DNA of 64,000 nucleotides, from contig OY855904.1 of NCBI GenBank assembly GCA_963693305.1, positions 30,692,724 through 30,756,723 on the forward strand. The letters run 5' to 3'. This document shows positions 1 to 11,798 of the stretch, in pieces (within the stretch, counting starts at the first letter, position 1; each line of letters opens with the position of its first letter). Below the pieces are notes generated by a model. That model made no database searches and was not told the origin of the DNA. It was given only the letters and a program-made list of their open reading frames with translations. A program made the position numbers and the translations under genes. The stretch is from Meandrina meandrites (taxonomy: Eukaryota > Cnidaria > Anthozoa > Scleractinia > Meandrinidae).

Positions 1-59
1 ATCAAAGCAGCCAAAAACAATGAAAAGCCACTGTATTTACACTCTATTCTCTCTTGAAG

Positions 60-655
60 GGCACACAATACGATGAATATCTACCGGAATTACGAATTCA
101 CATGGTTGGAAGGGCAGCCACGCCGGACTTATTCAGTGAGGAGGAATCAATGTTGCAGGAATTTAACCTGAAAAAGAATTGGAGGGAGGGGTAAGTTGGT
201 GACATTTGTGAGTCTGTAGGGGCAGGCAAGTCGTTAGAATTTATCAGAAATGTTTTTGCCACAAAGTAAACAACGCAACTTTGAAAACATCATTTTCAGT
301 TGCTGGCAATAAAATATGTCTATTCTATGCTCCCAGATAAAAGATATCCTAAAGCGTTTAGCAAGGAGTTCTGTTATAAAAGGGGCCTAGCTTTTAAACG
401 CCTAGTTTATATTCAACTGCTGACAAACGACTTGCGTGTTTTCTAAGACGTTTACTGATAGATGTGTTGCGCTTTTGCTAAAAATATTCCGTTAAAACAT
501 AAGCACGTGACGTTATGTATGACTTTTTGTCTATAGTAAAAGGTTTTGAAGCATGTTCGGTTTATGGATTGTTGAATCCATAACGTGTCGTGACTGCAAG
601 TTTCGCGCCCGAAGGGTGTTAAATGTAGGGGAAGCCTTCCTTTTATAGTAGAACT

Positions 656-688
<33 letters not shown>

Positions 689-3234
689 CATTTGCAAATA
701 CTTACTACTTACTTACAACATTACTATAATTACAAAATATAAATCACTAAACATTACACAAGGAGCTACTTTACAATACTCTTACTTAACTAAGCTAATA
801 CTATAATTGCTTTAAAGTAATAATTTCTTCGGCTCCAAGATATATAGGTGTGATCAGGCTATTCTTTCCTTTTCCAAGGGGAAAAAGAAAAGAAAAACGA
901 GGGAAAACATGTGAATTTAAGCTTTGTTTTTCCTTATCGACTTGTATCCTTTCCCATCCCTTGGATCAAGAAATGTAAAGCCAATCGCAGCTAAGTCAGC
1001 CTCAGGTTGAAAGTTTGAAGACAAAAGGCCCGTTCAATACTTTAAACGTACAATGCCTTTCCAGAGCCAGTTTGCTCGAAAGGTGATTAACATTACACTG
1101 TACATGTAATCCACGTTAAAAATGCGATGGAGGTTTTAATTTCTCTGGTATGAAGTTGAGCGTTTTTTTCACTGCTAATGTTTTGTGAAATTTAAGATTA
1201 CATTTGTATTAGACCTGAAAATGACCAGAAAACCTAACTGAAAAGTTATAAACAAAAAGTGAGAAGTATTAAAAGTGAAATAAAACTGACTTCACGCTAA
1301 TACAGGGTTAGCTTTATCGTGATTTGAACAACCGGTCCCAAGCTCGCCAAATAGTTTTGACGCGAAATGCCTTACTTTGTCGTGCTTTTTTTACTTCTTC
1401 GTCAAGTATTGATTTATTTTGCAACTATGCTTAGTCTTTTCCAACATGTGTTACTATTCTTTTTTTTTTTCTCTTTGCTTTACTTAGCACTGAAAAGTCA
1501 TCATTTAATTACCTACTTATTGACCCGCGTGTCACACAAAATCTGCCTGCAAGAGCCAAAAGGATGCCTCCGGACGAAGTGTTTCGAGTTTTTATTATGG
1601 CTATTTTTTACGTTGGTAAAGGGAAACGCTCAAGGCCTTATGCGCACCTTAACGAAGCACTGAACTCGACAAAGGTTAGTGAGAAGCATTTAATGTTTAA
1701 CCCTAGGGGAGAAAGTGAGTTTTGTTTGAACTATGCCCAAAACATTGAGGGTTGGGCGTCACTGTTGTTTTTAGTTTCAAATAAATTGAGCGTCGCTCTG
1801 ATTGTCGTGAAAGCAAACCAATTACTAACGATATGCGGCCAATCGCAACACGCAAAGATACCGCAGCGAGCCAATCACAGCTCGTAGTGAAAGCTTGCAA
1901 TCGGTGTAAAGCGCGGGGAAAGTCAGGAATCCTTGCAATTCACGATTGGTTTTAGTTTTGTACCCATTTGGCCGAGAAAGCTAAATCTTTGTTACTAGTC
2001 AAACCAGGTCGCACACGCGTGTATTTTCAACCAATCATAGAGCTTAACAAAACTAACCTCTTCAAAACAAAAAACAAACGCAAATCACTGTAATCGAAGA
2101 TCACTTTCGACAGGCCATTAGAATTGCTCTTAATCTAAATTATCTTCCGTTAAGATTGTCAAGTAGCACGTTTTTACGAAGTCCTCCTTATTATCTTTCA
2201 TTTTCTTCCGACAGCAAAATCCAAAGCTCCAACAAATTCGGGACATATGGGCAGCAGGACTTGGAGTTGTTTCGCTACACATCTTCCAGAGTGTCATTGC
2301 TGTAGAGGCATACACGCGTGAGGCGTGCATGTTAGATGCGCTAGGTAAGTTTCACGCGTGAAGCGTGCAAGATACGGTGCAGATAGGCAAGCTCGTCGCG
2401 TGAAGCGTGCGTGATAGATGCGTTAGGTTTGTACAAAGCTGTGTACAAGCGCGAAGCGTGCATGACTTGTCCCAAGTCGTTTCAAAACGAGTACACAATG
2501 TTGCGGACTCAAATCTTTCCGGTTTGCCTGCGCGCGTAACAATGCCAGTTGCGGACACAAAAAATGTTTCTGATTTCTTTCAGAAACATTTTGTGTCCGA
2601 AACAAATGTGTCTCGGTTTGCGCGGCATGAAAACAAGAGCAACACTGTGTCCGCAACAATGTGCCCTCGTTTGCCACAAGTTGTGATATATTCTTGTGAT
2701 ATAGAAAACCCTAAATAATAAAACTCACGACCGCCGTCGTGGTTTCTATGAACTTCTTTCTAACATTAACAAAGGGCAGACATTTTTTGTTAATTTTGGT
2801 TAGACAAGAGCAATACTCCGAATATTCCCCAAGGATTTCCGAAGATTTTCAAACATCGATACACTTTACTGCACCCCTCCCTTGTCCTTTCTGAAGCAAC
2901 AAAGCCCCTTTCTTCCCCCCTCTTTAGAGCACCTGCCGATTCGCCATTAACTCACTTTGTATGTAAAAAGAGTTTACTAACGAAAGATGTGCTGTCGAAT
3001 GATGCATGTGCGACACCTGCTGTGTCCCTTAGTCTTTGATCTTTTATTTCAACAGGCCTTCCTCGCCTAACCAATAAAAAAAGAGGTGATTATTATGGTA
3101 AAGCGCAAAGATGGCCCCAGAAAAAGCGACGAGAAATGGGCGTGTTTCTCGTGAAAAGAGCACTAAATATTTTGCTTAGTGAGGGTGAAAGGCAGCTCCG
3201 TCCCGAAGATTTGAAAACCACGCAATCCTCGTAG
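60..3234 (+). CDS. ANKLE1: ANKLE1/LEM-3-like GIY-YIG endonuclease, 3' four exons (5' part outside window)
   Basis: Exons 60-190, 1488-1674, 2215-2344 and 3056-3234 join in frame with GT-AG borders (627 nt, 208 aa plus TAG). The first ends NWREG; the second carries SSFNYLLIDPR, then FYVGKGKRSRPYAHL, the GIY-YIG core with its tyrosine and arginine; the third has GVVSLHIFQ and VEAYTREACMLDALG with the glutamate; the last has LTNKKRGDYYG and a tail ending EGERQLRPEDL. This order and wording match the C-terminal nuclease domain of animal ANKLE1/LEM-3, which cleaves branched DNA or chromatin bridges. The ankyrin and LEM domains expected upstream would lie before position 1. A strong donor-like GTGAGT follows the stop directly, so a 3'UTR intron is possible. 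Exon joins are inferred from splice sites and phase. Identity of the family is secure; orthology is likely. Confidence 0.88.
191..1487 (+). other. Intron of the ANKLE1-like gene with poly(T) tract
   Basis: This phase-2 intron has a GTAAGT donor at 191 and a pyrimidine-rich acceptor ending TTTACTTAG at 1487. It contains a run of about 30 T at 659-688, which looks like the reverse of a retroposon poly(A) tail or simple slippage. I see no coding exon in it. Confidence 0.7.
2315..2466 (+). repeat. Repeated copies of the end of ANKLE1 exon 3
   Basis: The motif CGCGTGAGGCGTGCAT at the end of the third exon (from 2315) recurs three times just downstream: from 2355 (CGCGTGAAGCGTGCAA), 2397 (CGCGTGAAGCGTGCGT, followed by TAGATGCGTTAGGTTTG) and 2449 (shorter). 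The 2397 copy also keeps a GATGCGTTAG/GT context like the true GATGCGCTAG/GTAAGT donor. Spacing is irregular (about 40-50 bp). Local duplication of coding sequence and its splice donor is the simplest explanation. Confidence 0.7.
2552..2599. repeat. Imperfect hairpin in ANKLE1 intron
   Basis: Arms of about 20-22 nt (2552-2573 and 2580-2599), beginning CGGACACAAAA and differing by a two-base length change in an A run, flank a 6-nt loop. Further outward, TTGCGGAC and GTCCGCAA extend the symmetry loosely, as in a small foldback repeat. Confidence 0.6.
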
Positions 3235-5374
3235 GTGAGTTACGCAATTTTGCTGCTGAAAATTTTGCATGGAATCGCACAGCTTAAAGTTTACAGAGAC
3301 TTCGCGAATGGAAGTAATATCTACAACTCTTACCTATGCACCTAATTGAAGAATCGTGACCTATATGAAAATGAAAAGCATAAACCATGAACGATACGAC
3401 CCAAATGTTTACTGGGAAATCTGAAAAAACATCGTCGTCTGTGACAGAATAAACATGATGTAAGATAGGTGGCATAAATCATGCTACCCAGAATACCGCT
3501 GAGTCACATCGTTCATGGTTTGTATGCTTTTCACATGGTCAGCGTTTTTTTAATATTCAGTGTATACAGTAATTTCGCCGCCATTGACCACCATAAGAGC
3601 CCGATCTTGTTGTGTATTTGCATCAACAGAAGAAAGTTTTGAGTATTGATATTACGTCTGCACCGCATTTTCCTAAACAGGCTTGCTAAAGATAAGCTAC
3701 ATTTTTTTCAGATGCGATAGTTACAGTCTGAAGTATCAGCCGCCATCTCCCCCCTCTCCCCCCAGAGGAGGTGCGCGGGCGTGAAGGGGACAAGGAAGAG
3801 AAGACGACTGACACTTCAGACTACGCCAGTTACGAACAAGTGTTCCTCTGCAAGACAAAGTTAATTAGTTTAATGACTAATTTTTAATTAATTATTCATC
3901 AACAGATTACAGTACCAAGCACGATCTTCGCGGTCTTTTATCCATGATAATGCAGGCCCTTTTATGTCATTTTTATGCTCTTTTTATGCCGTTTTTATGT
4001 CACTTTTGTGCCGTTTCACAGCATTCTAATTCTTACTTTTTAATTATTTTATTTACGTCTTAAGATCTTTTAACAACGTCATACTTTTTATTGCTCAAAA
4101 CATTTTACGCAAGCCTTGAAAAGCACTGATATTTAAAATTTAACTTAAAGGGTTGTAAATTAATTTTCCCTGTGAAATTTTCACGCAATTTCTCTTCAAC
4201 AACTTCTTCAAGCTGAAGATATTTGAAATCCAGATTTTACGCTTTTGAAAAAGAGCTGTTGTAAATAACAAAAGTCATATGTTGTAATATTCTCATAGTT
4301 GCTGTAACCTGTTTTAGTCTATCATAAAATATCACAATGTTTTTAGGAACTACGTAATGCAAAGAATAGAAAAGAAATCATTATTAAATCATTATTAGGA
4401 TATCAGCTAAAGGGGCTAAGAATAAGTAAACAATCAAAAACTTGCAAAAAAAGGTTAGTTAATTTGCACGGCTATGGCTCATGCTAGTCGCAAAACCTCC
4501 ACGACCAAAGTGAACAGAAAGTTTCTTCTGAAAAAGATATTTTATTTTTGCTACTTTGTGTTAGTGTTAATAGATATACAAAGCCTACAAGGCGATTTTC
4601 AGATGAATTTTGTGAAACTATAGCTCAAAGTAGTTTAAAAAAGCTTTCGCTTAATATTAAGCAGTTAGCGCTTTACTTGTAAGTAAAAGCATTTCGCCAG
4701 GGGTAAAAACGCGGGAAAATCTGCGTGAGTCCCGTTTAGTTTTTTCTCTGTTCTGATTGGCCAAGAATACACCATGTTCGTGCTCAGTAGGTGGGGCGTG
4801 CTACACGAATTGCGTGAACCAATCAGCAAGTGGAAGAGTAAAACCAATGAAAAATGTTTTTTTTTGAAGGTCATTGCATTTGAAAACGCTCAGGGCGCTT
4901 GCTAGCTCTTGCTTAGAACCAGTAGAACGCGTGTTGATTTGCACACAACTTCTTGGAAACAAGAAGCCAAGAAAAGTAGGTTTTAACCTTTGTCTTTAGC
5001 CAGTAATACTTAGATTTTTGTATATATAGCTCATCGGATAAGACAGTAAGAGGTCTACAGAGGTTTATTTAGTTCAACTAAATGTAGTGAAGAGTTTTTA
5101 GTGATTTCCACTTAAAGATGTTTTCTGAAAAGAGTAAATATTCTCATCTTATGTATAGAGCTTCTACGTTGAGAAGGATAAACGTTTGAGAATAACGAAA
5201 TTTAGTTGTACATATAGAAAATACGCGTGTAAATTTTATTAGGTATCGACAAAAATAGTTTGAGTTAAAAATAAACCTGATTCAAATTGAAATACGAGCG
5301 ACTATTATTTTCTACTTGAAGGCTGCTGTTTTGATACAAGAACGCCAGGCTCCGTTATTATTGGAATAAGACTA
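3235..5374. other. Intergenic region, AT-rich, with two short foldback repeats
   Basis: No gene is visible between the ANKLE1 stop and the LTR element. At 3357-3540, the arms GACC..GAAAAGCATAAACCATG and its complement flank about 110 bp. At 3722-3829, AGTCTGAAGTATCAG and CTGACACTTCAGACT flank a GC-rich core. At about 3956-4010 there are five degenerate TTTTTATGTC/TTTTTATGCC units. All look like MITE or simple-repeat debris. Confidence 0.5.
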
Positions 5375-5541
5375 GCGCCAGCAGGCAGTTCCTGCGGCAT
5401 TAGTATTGTGGTATGCGCACGCATGTTTTCGCGCCATAAAGATCGTGTTATGTTTTTATGTCGGCCATCTTGGTTGTATTAAAAACCGCTGTTGAAGTTC
5501 TTTCGTTGTGACGTTCGTTCTCGTCTCCTTAACATTGGCGT
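5375..5541 (+). repeat. 5' LTR (167 bp)
   Basis: Identical to 10649-10815. It is short for an LTR. It begins GCGCCAGCAGGCAG and ends TTAACATTGGCGT. The first base of match is uncertain by one or two bases because the flanks differ immediately outside. Confidence 0.88.
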
Positions 5542-5556
5542 GGTGGCAGCGGCGAT
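5542..5556 (+). promoter_or_regulatory. Putative primer-binding site
   Basis: GGTGGCAGCGGCG directly follows the 5' LTR in the position where a tRNA primer pairs. The TGG start fits the CCA end of a tRNA. The tRNA species was not identified. Confidence 0.4.
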
Positions 5557-5703
5557 TAACCCACGTCCTCAGGAGCCCGAGTGTCGTCTCGCTGGCCTAA
5601 GCAACAACGAGTCTACCTATCCTATGGTCGAGTGAACTCTGAGCAGCCTTCTCATTGTAAGGAAAGTATAACTTCACTGTTCCTTACTGTTATTGTGTTT
5701 AAC

Positions 5704-6188
5704 ATGAATTCAAGTAGAGCCCCGAAACAGTGGTCCCTAACAAAGAATGAAAGTATCACATCATTTGAAGCTTGGCGGCAGAATCTTCAGTATTCCCTGT
5801 CTTTAGACGCCAATTTCGCCCCCTTTTTAGCAGATACTTTTACATGGCAGAAAAAGTCGTCCACTGCCCCCAATAGAGGGCTGACTTCCGATGGGGAAGC
5901 AGTGCCAGAAGCTCGCCGGCGTACCGCCGCACAGAAAAATGTACACCTTGAGCTCATGTTAGGTCAAATAGCAAATTTATGCCCCGTCATTTCACGCAAT
6001 ACTATTGTGAAGAATACAACTTCAGTCAAGTCCATTTGGCAAGCAATAAGGTCTCACTTTGGCTTCCAATCCACCGGTGCTCACTTCCTAGATTTCTCTA
6101 ACATTAAACTTGAAGTCGATGAACGCCCTGAAGACTTGTTTCAACGGTTAATGTCCTTCACAGAAGATAATTTGCTTGTTACAAATCG
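5704..6188 (+). pseudogene. gag-like ORF of the LTR element, truncated
   Basis: An open frame runs from about 5581 to 6198. The ATG at 5704 (AACATG) is the likely start because the earlier part has only a GTG. The product begins [17 protein letters not shown] and contains a helical stretch with [10 protein letters not shown] and [12 protein letters not shown], in the style of retrotransposon capsid proteins. At about 6188/6189 the sequence changes frame: the downstream gag tail and zinc knuckle continue in the pol frame from 6189. I infer an out-of-frame internal deletion, because gag-pol elements of this type usually read through. The copy should therefore make no normal Gag-Pol. Confidence 0.75.
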
Positions 6189-9100
6189 CAGGCTCTAGAC
6201 TCTCTTCTCGATGAGATTCGCTCTTCCGCCGACACCAAGATCCTCCGAGCCACTGCCTCGCGGTTCAGACAGACACCTCCTCGCTCCTCCTACAAATCAT
6301 CTTCACAGGCATTGCCTCCCAACAGGCGACCGAAGTCCTGTCCGTTATGTAAGCAAGCCGGCCGCAATGACCAGCATTTCCTAAGTGCGTGCTCATATTT
6401 ACCTCCGGAGGACCGTACTTACCTTTCTCGGTCTCGCCTTACCTCTACCTTTGACGACGAGGAATCCGACTATGAGCCCCCACTCTTCCCTGACGAGGAT
6501 GATCCACCTCTACGCACTGCAGCTCGTACCGTTTCACGCCGTGTCAGCACAAAACAGTCACCCCACTTCAAGGCTTTTTACAAGCACCATCCACTCCGAC
6601 TGACCCTGGACACAGGTGCGGAGACTAGTATGATCAAGTCCTCTGTGGCCCGTTCAATTGGTGCAACCATTGTAAAATCTTCCCAACAAGCATTACAAGC
6701 TGACGGCATGACTCCCTTAGCTGTAGCCGGGGAAACTCACCTCATCTTATCCCGAGCAGACAAACAACTCGGTCTTGACGCCCTCGTTGTTGACGACTTA
6801 GATGTCGACGTCCTGGCTGGCACACCCTTTCTCATTGCCAATGACATCACCGTACGTCCTGCATTGTGCCAAGTACGTATCCAGGACTCTGATGTCATAC
6901 ACTACAACCCTGATAGTGATTCAACTGGTTCTCATGCTATACGACGGGCACAAAGTTATGTTCTACGCGCCTCCTCTTCCGCAACGGTTGTTTGGCCTGG
7001 TGAATACGTGGAACTGGACGTCCCTTCCGACCTAGGAGACGACTGCGTACTTGCACTCCAACCACGGACAGACACCCCAATATCAAAACACACCAAACCC
7101 ACCTGCATTTGGCCTGAACCCCAAGTTATAGAAGCAGTTGGATCCAAAATCCGCTTGACCAACTCTTCCAACGAGCCGAAAGCCATCAGCCGCCACGAGC
7201 ACCTCAGTGAGATCCTACCCACAGTAGTTGCACCTTCACCGTCCCCCAACCCAGCAGCCACCTCTCCCTCACTTCCAGTGAAGCCACACAGTCGACCTCC
7301 CTTCTCGTCTTCCGTGTCCCTAGACCCCGACAAATTGCTTCCAGATGCCACTCGTCTTAAGTTTCAACAGCTCTTGCAGAAATACGACGGAGTCTTCAAT
7401 CCCGACATAACCGGTTATAATGGCGCTGCTGGCCCCATTAAAGCAACCGTGAATATGGGCCCCGTACAGCCCCCACAACGGAAAGGCCGCGTACCTCAGT
7501 ACTCCCGCAACAATCTGGTTCAACTCCAAGCTAAGTTCGACGAGCTGGAGCAGGCCCAGGTCTTCCGTCGCCCCGAGGACCTAGGCATAACCGTCGAGTA
7601 TCTTAACCCGTCATTCCTTGTAAAAAAGCCGTCCGGTGGTCACCGACTCGTGACTGCATTCGCCGACGTAGCACGCTACAGTAAACCACAGCCATCTCTA
7701 ATGCCAGACGTCGACACAACCTTGCGCACTATCGCACCATGGCGCTACATGATCCAAACTGATCTCACCCGAGCGTTCTACCAGATTCCTCTCGCCCAGT
7801 CTTCTCTAAAGTACTGTGGCGTAGCCACCCCCTTCCATGGAATCCGTGTATACACAAGATCAGCAATGGGGATGCCTGGCTCCGAAACTGCACTCGAGGA
7901 ACTGATGTGTCGTGTTTTGGGTGACTTAATTCAAGAAGGTTGCGTAGCTAAGCTCGCGGACGACCTGTACTGTGGCGGCGATTCACCCGAAACCCTCTTG
8001 TCCAACTGGAGTCGGGTACTGGAGGCGCTCGACCGTTGTAACCTCCGTTTGTCCCCTATGAAGACTGTCATTTGCCCCAAGACCACCACCATCCTTGGCT
8101 GGATCTGGTCCCAAGGCAAGCTATCAGCCAGCCCTCATCGTATCGCCGTCTTACAGTCATGCCCTCCTCCCCAAAGTGTGAAAGGCCTCCGTTCCTTCAT
8201 TGGAGCCTATAAAGTACTCAGTCGCGTACTCCCAAACTGCTCCGACATAGTAGACCCCCTTGAGAGCTCCCTCACAGGCCTCCAGTCTAGCGACAAGCTG
8301 CTTTGGGATGAGAACCTCACCTTTAGGTTCAAGTCTGCTCAGGAGTACCTGTCCAAACACAAATCCATCGTCCTACCTCGTCCTTCTGACATTCTTTGGA
8401 TAGTAACTGATGGCTCAGTCACGAAGAGGGGCCTTGGTGCTACATTGTATGTTACCCGTGACAGTCGTCTTTACCTTGCTGGCTTCTACAGCGCCAAGTT
8501 GCGGAAACACCAAGTCACCTGGCTCCCCTGCGAGGTCGAAGCCTTATCCAGTGCTGCTGCAGTCAAGCACTTCTCTCCATTCATCATCCAGTCGCAACAG
8601 CCTACGACCGTATTAACTGACAGCAAACCATGTGTCCAAGCAATTGAAAAGTTATGCCGCGGCGAATTCTCGGCCAGTCCTCGAGTGACTTCCTTCCTAA
8701 CGACCGTCAGCCGTTACCAAGTCAGCCTACAACATTTGGCTGGTAAGGCCAACCTTCCATCTGACTTCACCAGTCGCAACGCCCCCGACTGCAGTGAGCC
8801 TACTTGCCAAATTTGCACCTTTGTCCACGAAATGGAAGACTCAGTAGTACGTAGCGTTTCGCTTCAGGACATTCTCGATAAGAAGTCCAACCTCCCGTTC
8901 ACCACAAGATCAGCATGGCTACAGATCCAGAACGACTGCCCCGACCTTCGAAGGGTTCATGCCCACCTCAAACAAGGCACTCGCCCTTCAAAGAAGATCA
9001 CCAATATTCGCGATGTCAAGCGGTATCTCAGCTGCACCTCTATTGCCCGTGACGGAGTTCTCATAGTTAAACACTCCAAGCCTTTCGTTCCTGCTTCCGA

Positions 9101-10457
9101 AGCAATTATTGTGCCCCGTTCTGTACTGGATGGTCTTCTAACTGCCCTCCACATTAAACTAAACCACCCTTCCCGCCATCAGCTCCAAATGGTGTTTCAA
9201 CGACAGTTCTTCGCCCTTGATATGACCGACGCAATTTCCCGTGTTACATCTGCCTGCCACACGTGTGCTTCCCTTAAGTCGTTTCCCAGCACCTTAGTAT
9301 CCCAATCCTCCGATGACCCTCCCGTAGTGATAGGAAGCTCCTTCGCCGCTGATGTAATAAAGCGCCACCGTCAGTTCATCCTCATTCTCCGAGAGTGCTC
9401 CACGTCACTCACTGCATCTTGCTTGATACCTGACGAAAAGCACGATACCCTACGTGATGCCCTCACTAAGCTAATCGTCGGTTTACACCCTCTTGATGGT
9501 CCTAGAGCCGTTGTACGAGTTGATCCCGCTCCTGGTTTTTCATCCCTGAGCAACAACGACTCACTTGGACACTTAAACGTCTCAATCGATGTCGGCCGTA
9601 TTAAGAATAAGAACCACAACCCTGTCGCCGAGAAGGCTGTCCGCGAACTTGAAGAAGAGCTCCTCCGACAGCAACCAGGTGGAGGACCAGTAGGTGAAGT
9701 TGGCCTCGCTCTGGCTACCGCACGTCTTAACTCCCGCCTTCGTTTCTCGGGCCTATCTTCTCTCGAGTTGTCGACCCAACGCAACCAATTCACACATGAG
9801 CAGTTGCCGTTATCAGATTACCAACTCATACTCGATAGGCACGAGCATCGTTCTACTAACCACGCCTATAGCGAGAAATCCAAGAACCCACGCGGTCTCA
9901 TCGCGAACACGCCACCTCTACAAGTTGGAGATATTGTCTACCTCTTCTCTGACAAGGACAAGTCACGCGCCCGTGATCGTTATGTCGTTGTCTCCATCGA
10001 CACCCCTTGGTGTTTTGTGAAGAAGTTTCGTGGCTCACAACTACGAGCCACTTCTTACAAAGTCAAACTGTCCGAATGCTATTCTGTACCCTCTTCCGTC
10101 ATTGTGTCCAGCCCTCCAAGCCATCCACCTCTTCCAGACGTGAACGACGAGCCTCCAGTAACTCCTGCGGTGTTCCCAGCCCCGGTACATCCTATGTTAG
10201 CTCCCCCTGCACCTCCAGAACTCATCACCATTCCGTCTGACGAGGAGCAAGTCCCATCCTTCACCAGTGATGACCCACCACTTAATACCACCAGTAGCTC
10301 ACCTGCCCCAGTCGCTGAACAAGATGAGTCAAGCACAAGCGTTACTGCCACAGATCAGCCAATGTTGTCTCCTCCCAACTTTCCTGCCCTCCCTGATTCA
10401 AGACCTCAAAGGCAGCGCAGACCTCCTTCATACTTGCAGGATTATGTTAGATTCTAA
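6189..10457 (+). CDS. pol: Retrotransposon gag tail plus pol polyprotein (PR-RT-RH-INT)
   Basis: The frame is open from 6189; the first leucine/TTG is at 6312 and no in-frame ATG fixes a start, consistent with readthrough from gag. Residues are counted from 6312. A CCHC knuckle is at about 10-27 (C-x2-C-x8-H-x4-C). The aspartic protease motif LDTGAETS is near 99. The reverse transcriptase palm motif is LADDLYCGG near 547, where LADD replaces the usual YxDD. RNase H shows VTDGS near 698, CEVEALSSA and VLTDS. The integrase has an H-H-C-C zinc domain ([15 protein letters not shown], from about 946), then core aspartates in FAADVI and RVDPAPG and a glutamate in NPVAEKAV. The tail ends [12 protein letters not shown], preceded by a proline-rich linker. 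There are no stops across about 1,380 codons. Confidence 0.9.
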   Translation, partial: QALDSLLDEIRSSADTKILRATASRFRQTPPRSSYKSSSQALPPNRRPKSCPLCKQAGRNDQHFLSACSYLPPEDRTYLSRSRLTSTFDDEESDYEPPLFPDEDDPPLRTAARTVSRRVSTKQSPHFKAFYKHHPLRLTLDTGAETSMIKSSVARSIGATIVKSSQQALQADGMTPLAVAGETHLILSRADKQLGLDALVVDDLDVDVLAGTPFLIANDITVRPALCQVRIQDSDVIHYNPDSDSTGSHAIRRAQSYVLRASSSATVVWPGEYVELDVPSDLGDDCVLALQPRTDTPISKHTKPTCIWPEPQVIEAVGSKIRLTNSSNEPKAISRHEHLSEILPTVVAPSPSPNPAATSPSLPVKPHSRPPFSSSVSLDPDKLLPDATRLKFQQLLQKYDGVFNPDITGYNGAAGPIKATVNMGPVQPPQRKGRVPQYSRNNLVQLQAKFDELEQAQVFRRPEDLGITVEYLNPSFLVKKPSGGHRLVTAFADVARYSKPQPSLMPDVDTTLRTIAPWRYMIQTDLTRAFYQIPLAQSSLKYCGVATPFHGIRVYTRSAMGMPGSETALEELMCRVLGDLIQEGCVAKLADDLYCGGDSPETLLSNWSRVLEALDRCNLRLSPMKTVICPKTTTILGWIWSQGKLSASPHRIAVLQSCPPPQSVKGLRSFIGAYKVLSRVLPNCSDIVDPLESSLTGLQSSDKLLWDENLTFRFKSAQEYLSKHKSIVLPRPSDILWIVTDGSVTKRGLGATLYVTRDSRLYLAGFYSAKLRKHQVTWLPCEVEALSSAAAVKHFSPFIIQSQQPTTVLTDSKPCVQAIEKLCRGEFSASPRVTSFLTTVSRYQVSLQHLAGKANLPSDFTSRNAPDCSEPTCQICTFVHEMEDSVVRSVSLQDILDKKSNLPFTTRSAWLQIQNDCPDLRRVHAHLKQGTRPSKKITNIRDVKRYLSCTSIARDGVLIVKHSKPFVPASEAIIVPRSVLDGLLTALHIKLNHPSRHQLQMVFQRQFFALDMTDAISRVTSACHTCASLKSFPSTLVSQSSDDPPVVIGSSFAADVIKRHRQFILILRECSTSLTASCLIPDEKHDTLRDALTKLIVGLHPLDGPRAVVRVDPAPGFSSLSNNDSLGHLNVSIDVGRIKNKNHNPVAEKAVRELEEELLRQQPGGGPVGEVGLALATARLNSRLRFSGLSSLELSTQRNQFTHEQLPLSDYQLILDRHEHRSTNHAYSEKSKNPRGLIANTPPLQVGDIVYLFSDKDKSRARDRYVVVSIDTPWCFVKKFRGSQLRATSYKVKLSECYSVPSSVIVSSPPSHPPLPDVNDEPPVTPAVFPAPVHPMLAPPAPPELITIPSDEEQVPSFTSDDPPLNTTSSSPAPVAEQDESSTSVTATDQPMLSPPNFPALPDSRPQRQRRPPSYLQDYVRF

Positions 10458-10632
10458 ACGTGCGCGTGGTAGCTTTAGATCCACATTTAGTTCTAAGTTC
10501 ACACTTTCACAAGATACAACTAGAGACTGAGACATTTGTTTAGTCTGTCGTAATTAACATGCACTTTACTTGGTTTAGTTGATATTTTCATTGCCCATGT
10601 ACCGGTACAGTTTGTCAGTTCGCTACCATTTA

Positions 10633-10646
10633 CAGGAGAGAAGAGG
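10633..10646 (+). promoter_or_regulatory. Polypurine tract of the LTR element
   Basis: The AGGAGAGAAGAGG stretch sits immediately before the 3' LTR, in the standard place for plus-strand priming. Confidence 0.6.
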
Positions 10647-10648
10647 TT

Positions 10649-10815
10649 GCGCCAGCAGGCAGTTCCTGCGGCATTAGTATTGTGGTATGCGCACGCATGT
10701 TTTCGCGCCATAAAGATCGTGTTATGTTTTTATGTCGGCCATCTTGGTTGTATTAAAAACCGCTGTTGAAGTTCTTTCGTTGTGACGTTCGTTCTCGTCT
10801 CCTTAACATTGGCGT
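10649..10815 (+). repeat. 3' LTR (167 bp)
   Basis: Identical to the 5' LTR at 5375-5541. Confidence 0.88.
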
Positions 10816-11798
10816 AGAAGTTATTCTTTTTTTCACGAACGGAGTCTGAAAATGTTCTATATTTTCCTGTTGCTTAGAAAACAAAGTACATAGTGGTACA
10901 GAAAATCTCGCCTACATATTAACCACGTTCAACTGGTACATAGTCCGTTCTGCTTGCGAATGGACCAGTTCCGAGTTACAGTTCCCAGTTCCGGGATTCA
11001 TGTGTGCGAATTTACTTCCAAATTGAAGGAATCCTCAAGTAAATAGTTTTCTCAGACAGAAAAAACACCAAAAACGGAATATAACGGCTAGGAAGGGTTA
11101 CAATTGACTGATTGGTTTTCATTATCGCAATCCGCGACGTAACTTGACGTCCTTTGGGTCAAGGAAGGGGAGACTACTCGGACATTTGAGATTGGTTCTT
11201 TCGTGATATGGAGTTAAAATCAAATTTATTTGCACGTTTTTTCCACGGAAATTCCCGAGTTCTATTTCTATTTTCTGCATTAAAACCATTTGCGAATCTA
11301 TCCACATATTAATAGAGATTAGTCTTTGGCTGACTGCACGATATAAATAACACTAAAAAGTTTTGTTTTTAATAATGTACATTTGAAAACCTGGAAGCTT
11401 ATTACATTACCTTCATTATTACAACAGAGATTCTTCCACCACTAACAACACCATTTACATGAAATTTACAATTTTTATACATAATTTTTTTTCCACAATT
11501 TTCTATTAATACTAATTTACATTAATTTTTTTCTACAAATTTGCAATCTATGATCAATACAAAAATTCAGCGGACCACCTCCCGGAAAATATCTGGTGGC
11601 CATGATGCTCCCTCCCCTGCCAACCATACACCCATCCCCACCGCCCCCCTCCCTACCCCACACCTACGGCATGTTACCGGTACAGTGAATTACCCCAGGG
11701 AATTATAACCACATGAACATAACCAAGGCACATATGCACATGGGTAAGAGGGTTGAAAAAAGGGAGTTAAGAGGGTGTTGTAGATCAAGTTTACTTAA
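10816..11798. other. Intergenic / 3' flank of the minus-strand gene
   Basis: AT-rich sequence that probably holds the 3'UTR of the 11799-12515 minus-strand gene. It has a C-rich patch at 11618-11665. I see no other gene or clear repeat. Confidence 0.4.

Larger units (their letters stand above)
5375..10815 (+). mobile_element. LTR retrotransposon (Ty3/gypsy-type), nearly complete
   Basis: Two 167-bp direct repeats, which I read as identical base for base, bracket gag-pol. The order is protease, reverse transcriptase, RNase H, integrase, with a zinc-knuckle upstream, as in Ty3/gypsy-type elements. A polypurine stretch (GGAGAGAAGAGG) precedes the 3' LTR, and a TGGTGGCAGCGGCG stretch follows the 5' LTR where a primer-binding site is expected. 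The LTR ends form CGCCA..TGGCG inverted termini rather than TG..CA. Flanks give only a possible 3-bp TAG match, so the target duplication is unclear. Identical LTRs imply a very recent insertion, yet gag is broken. Confidence 0.9.

Noticed and set aside
452..697. Minus-strand ORF with a lysine run
   Set aside because: The lysines come from the poly(T) tract at 659-688; it lies in the ANKLE1 intron.
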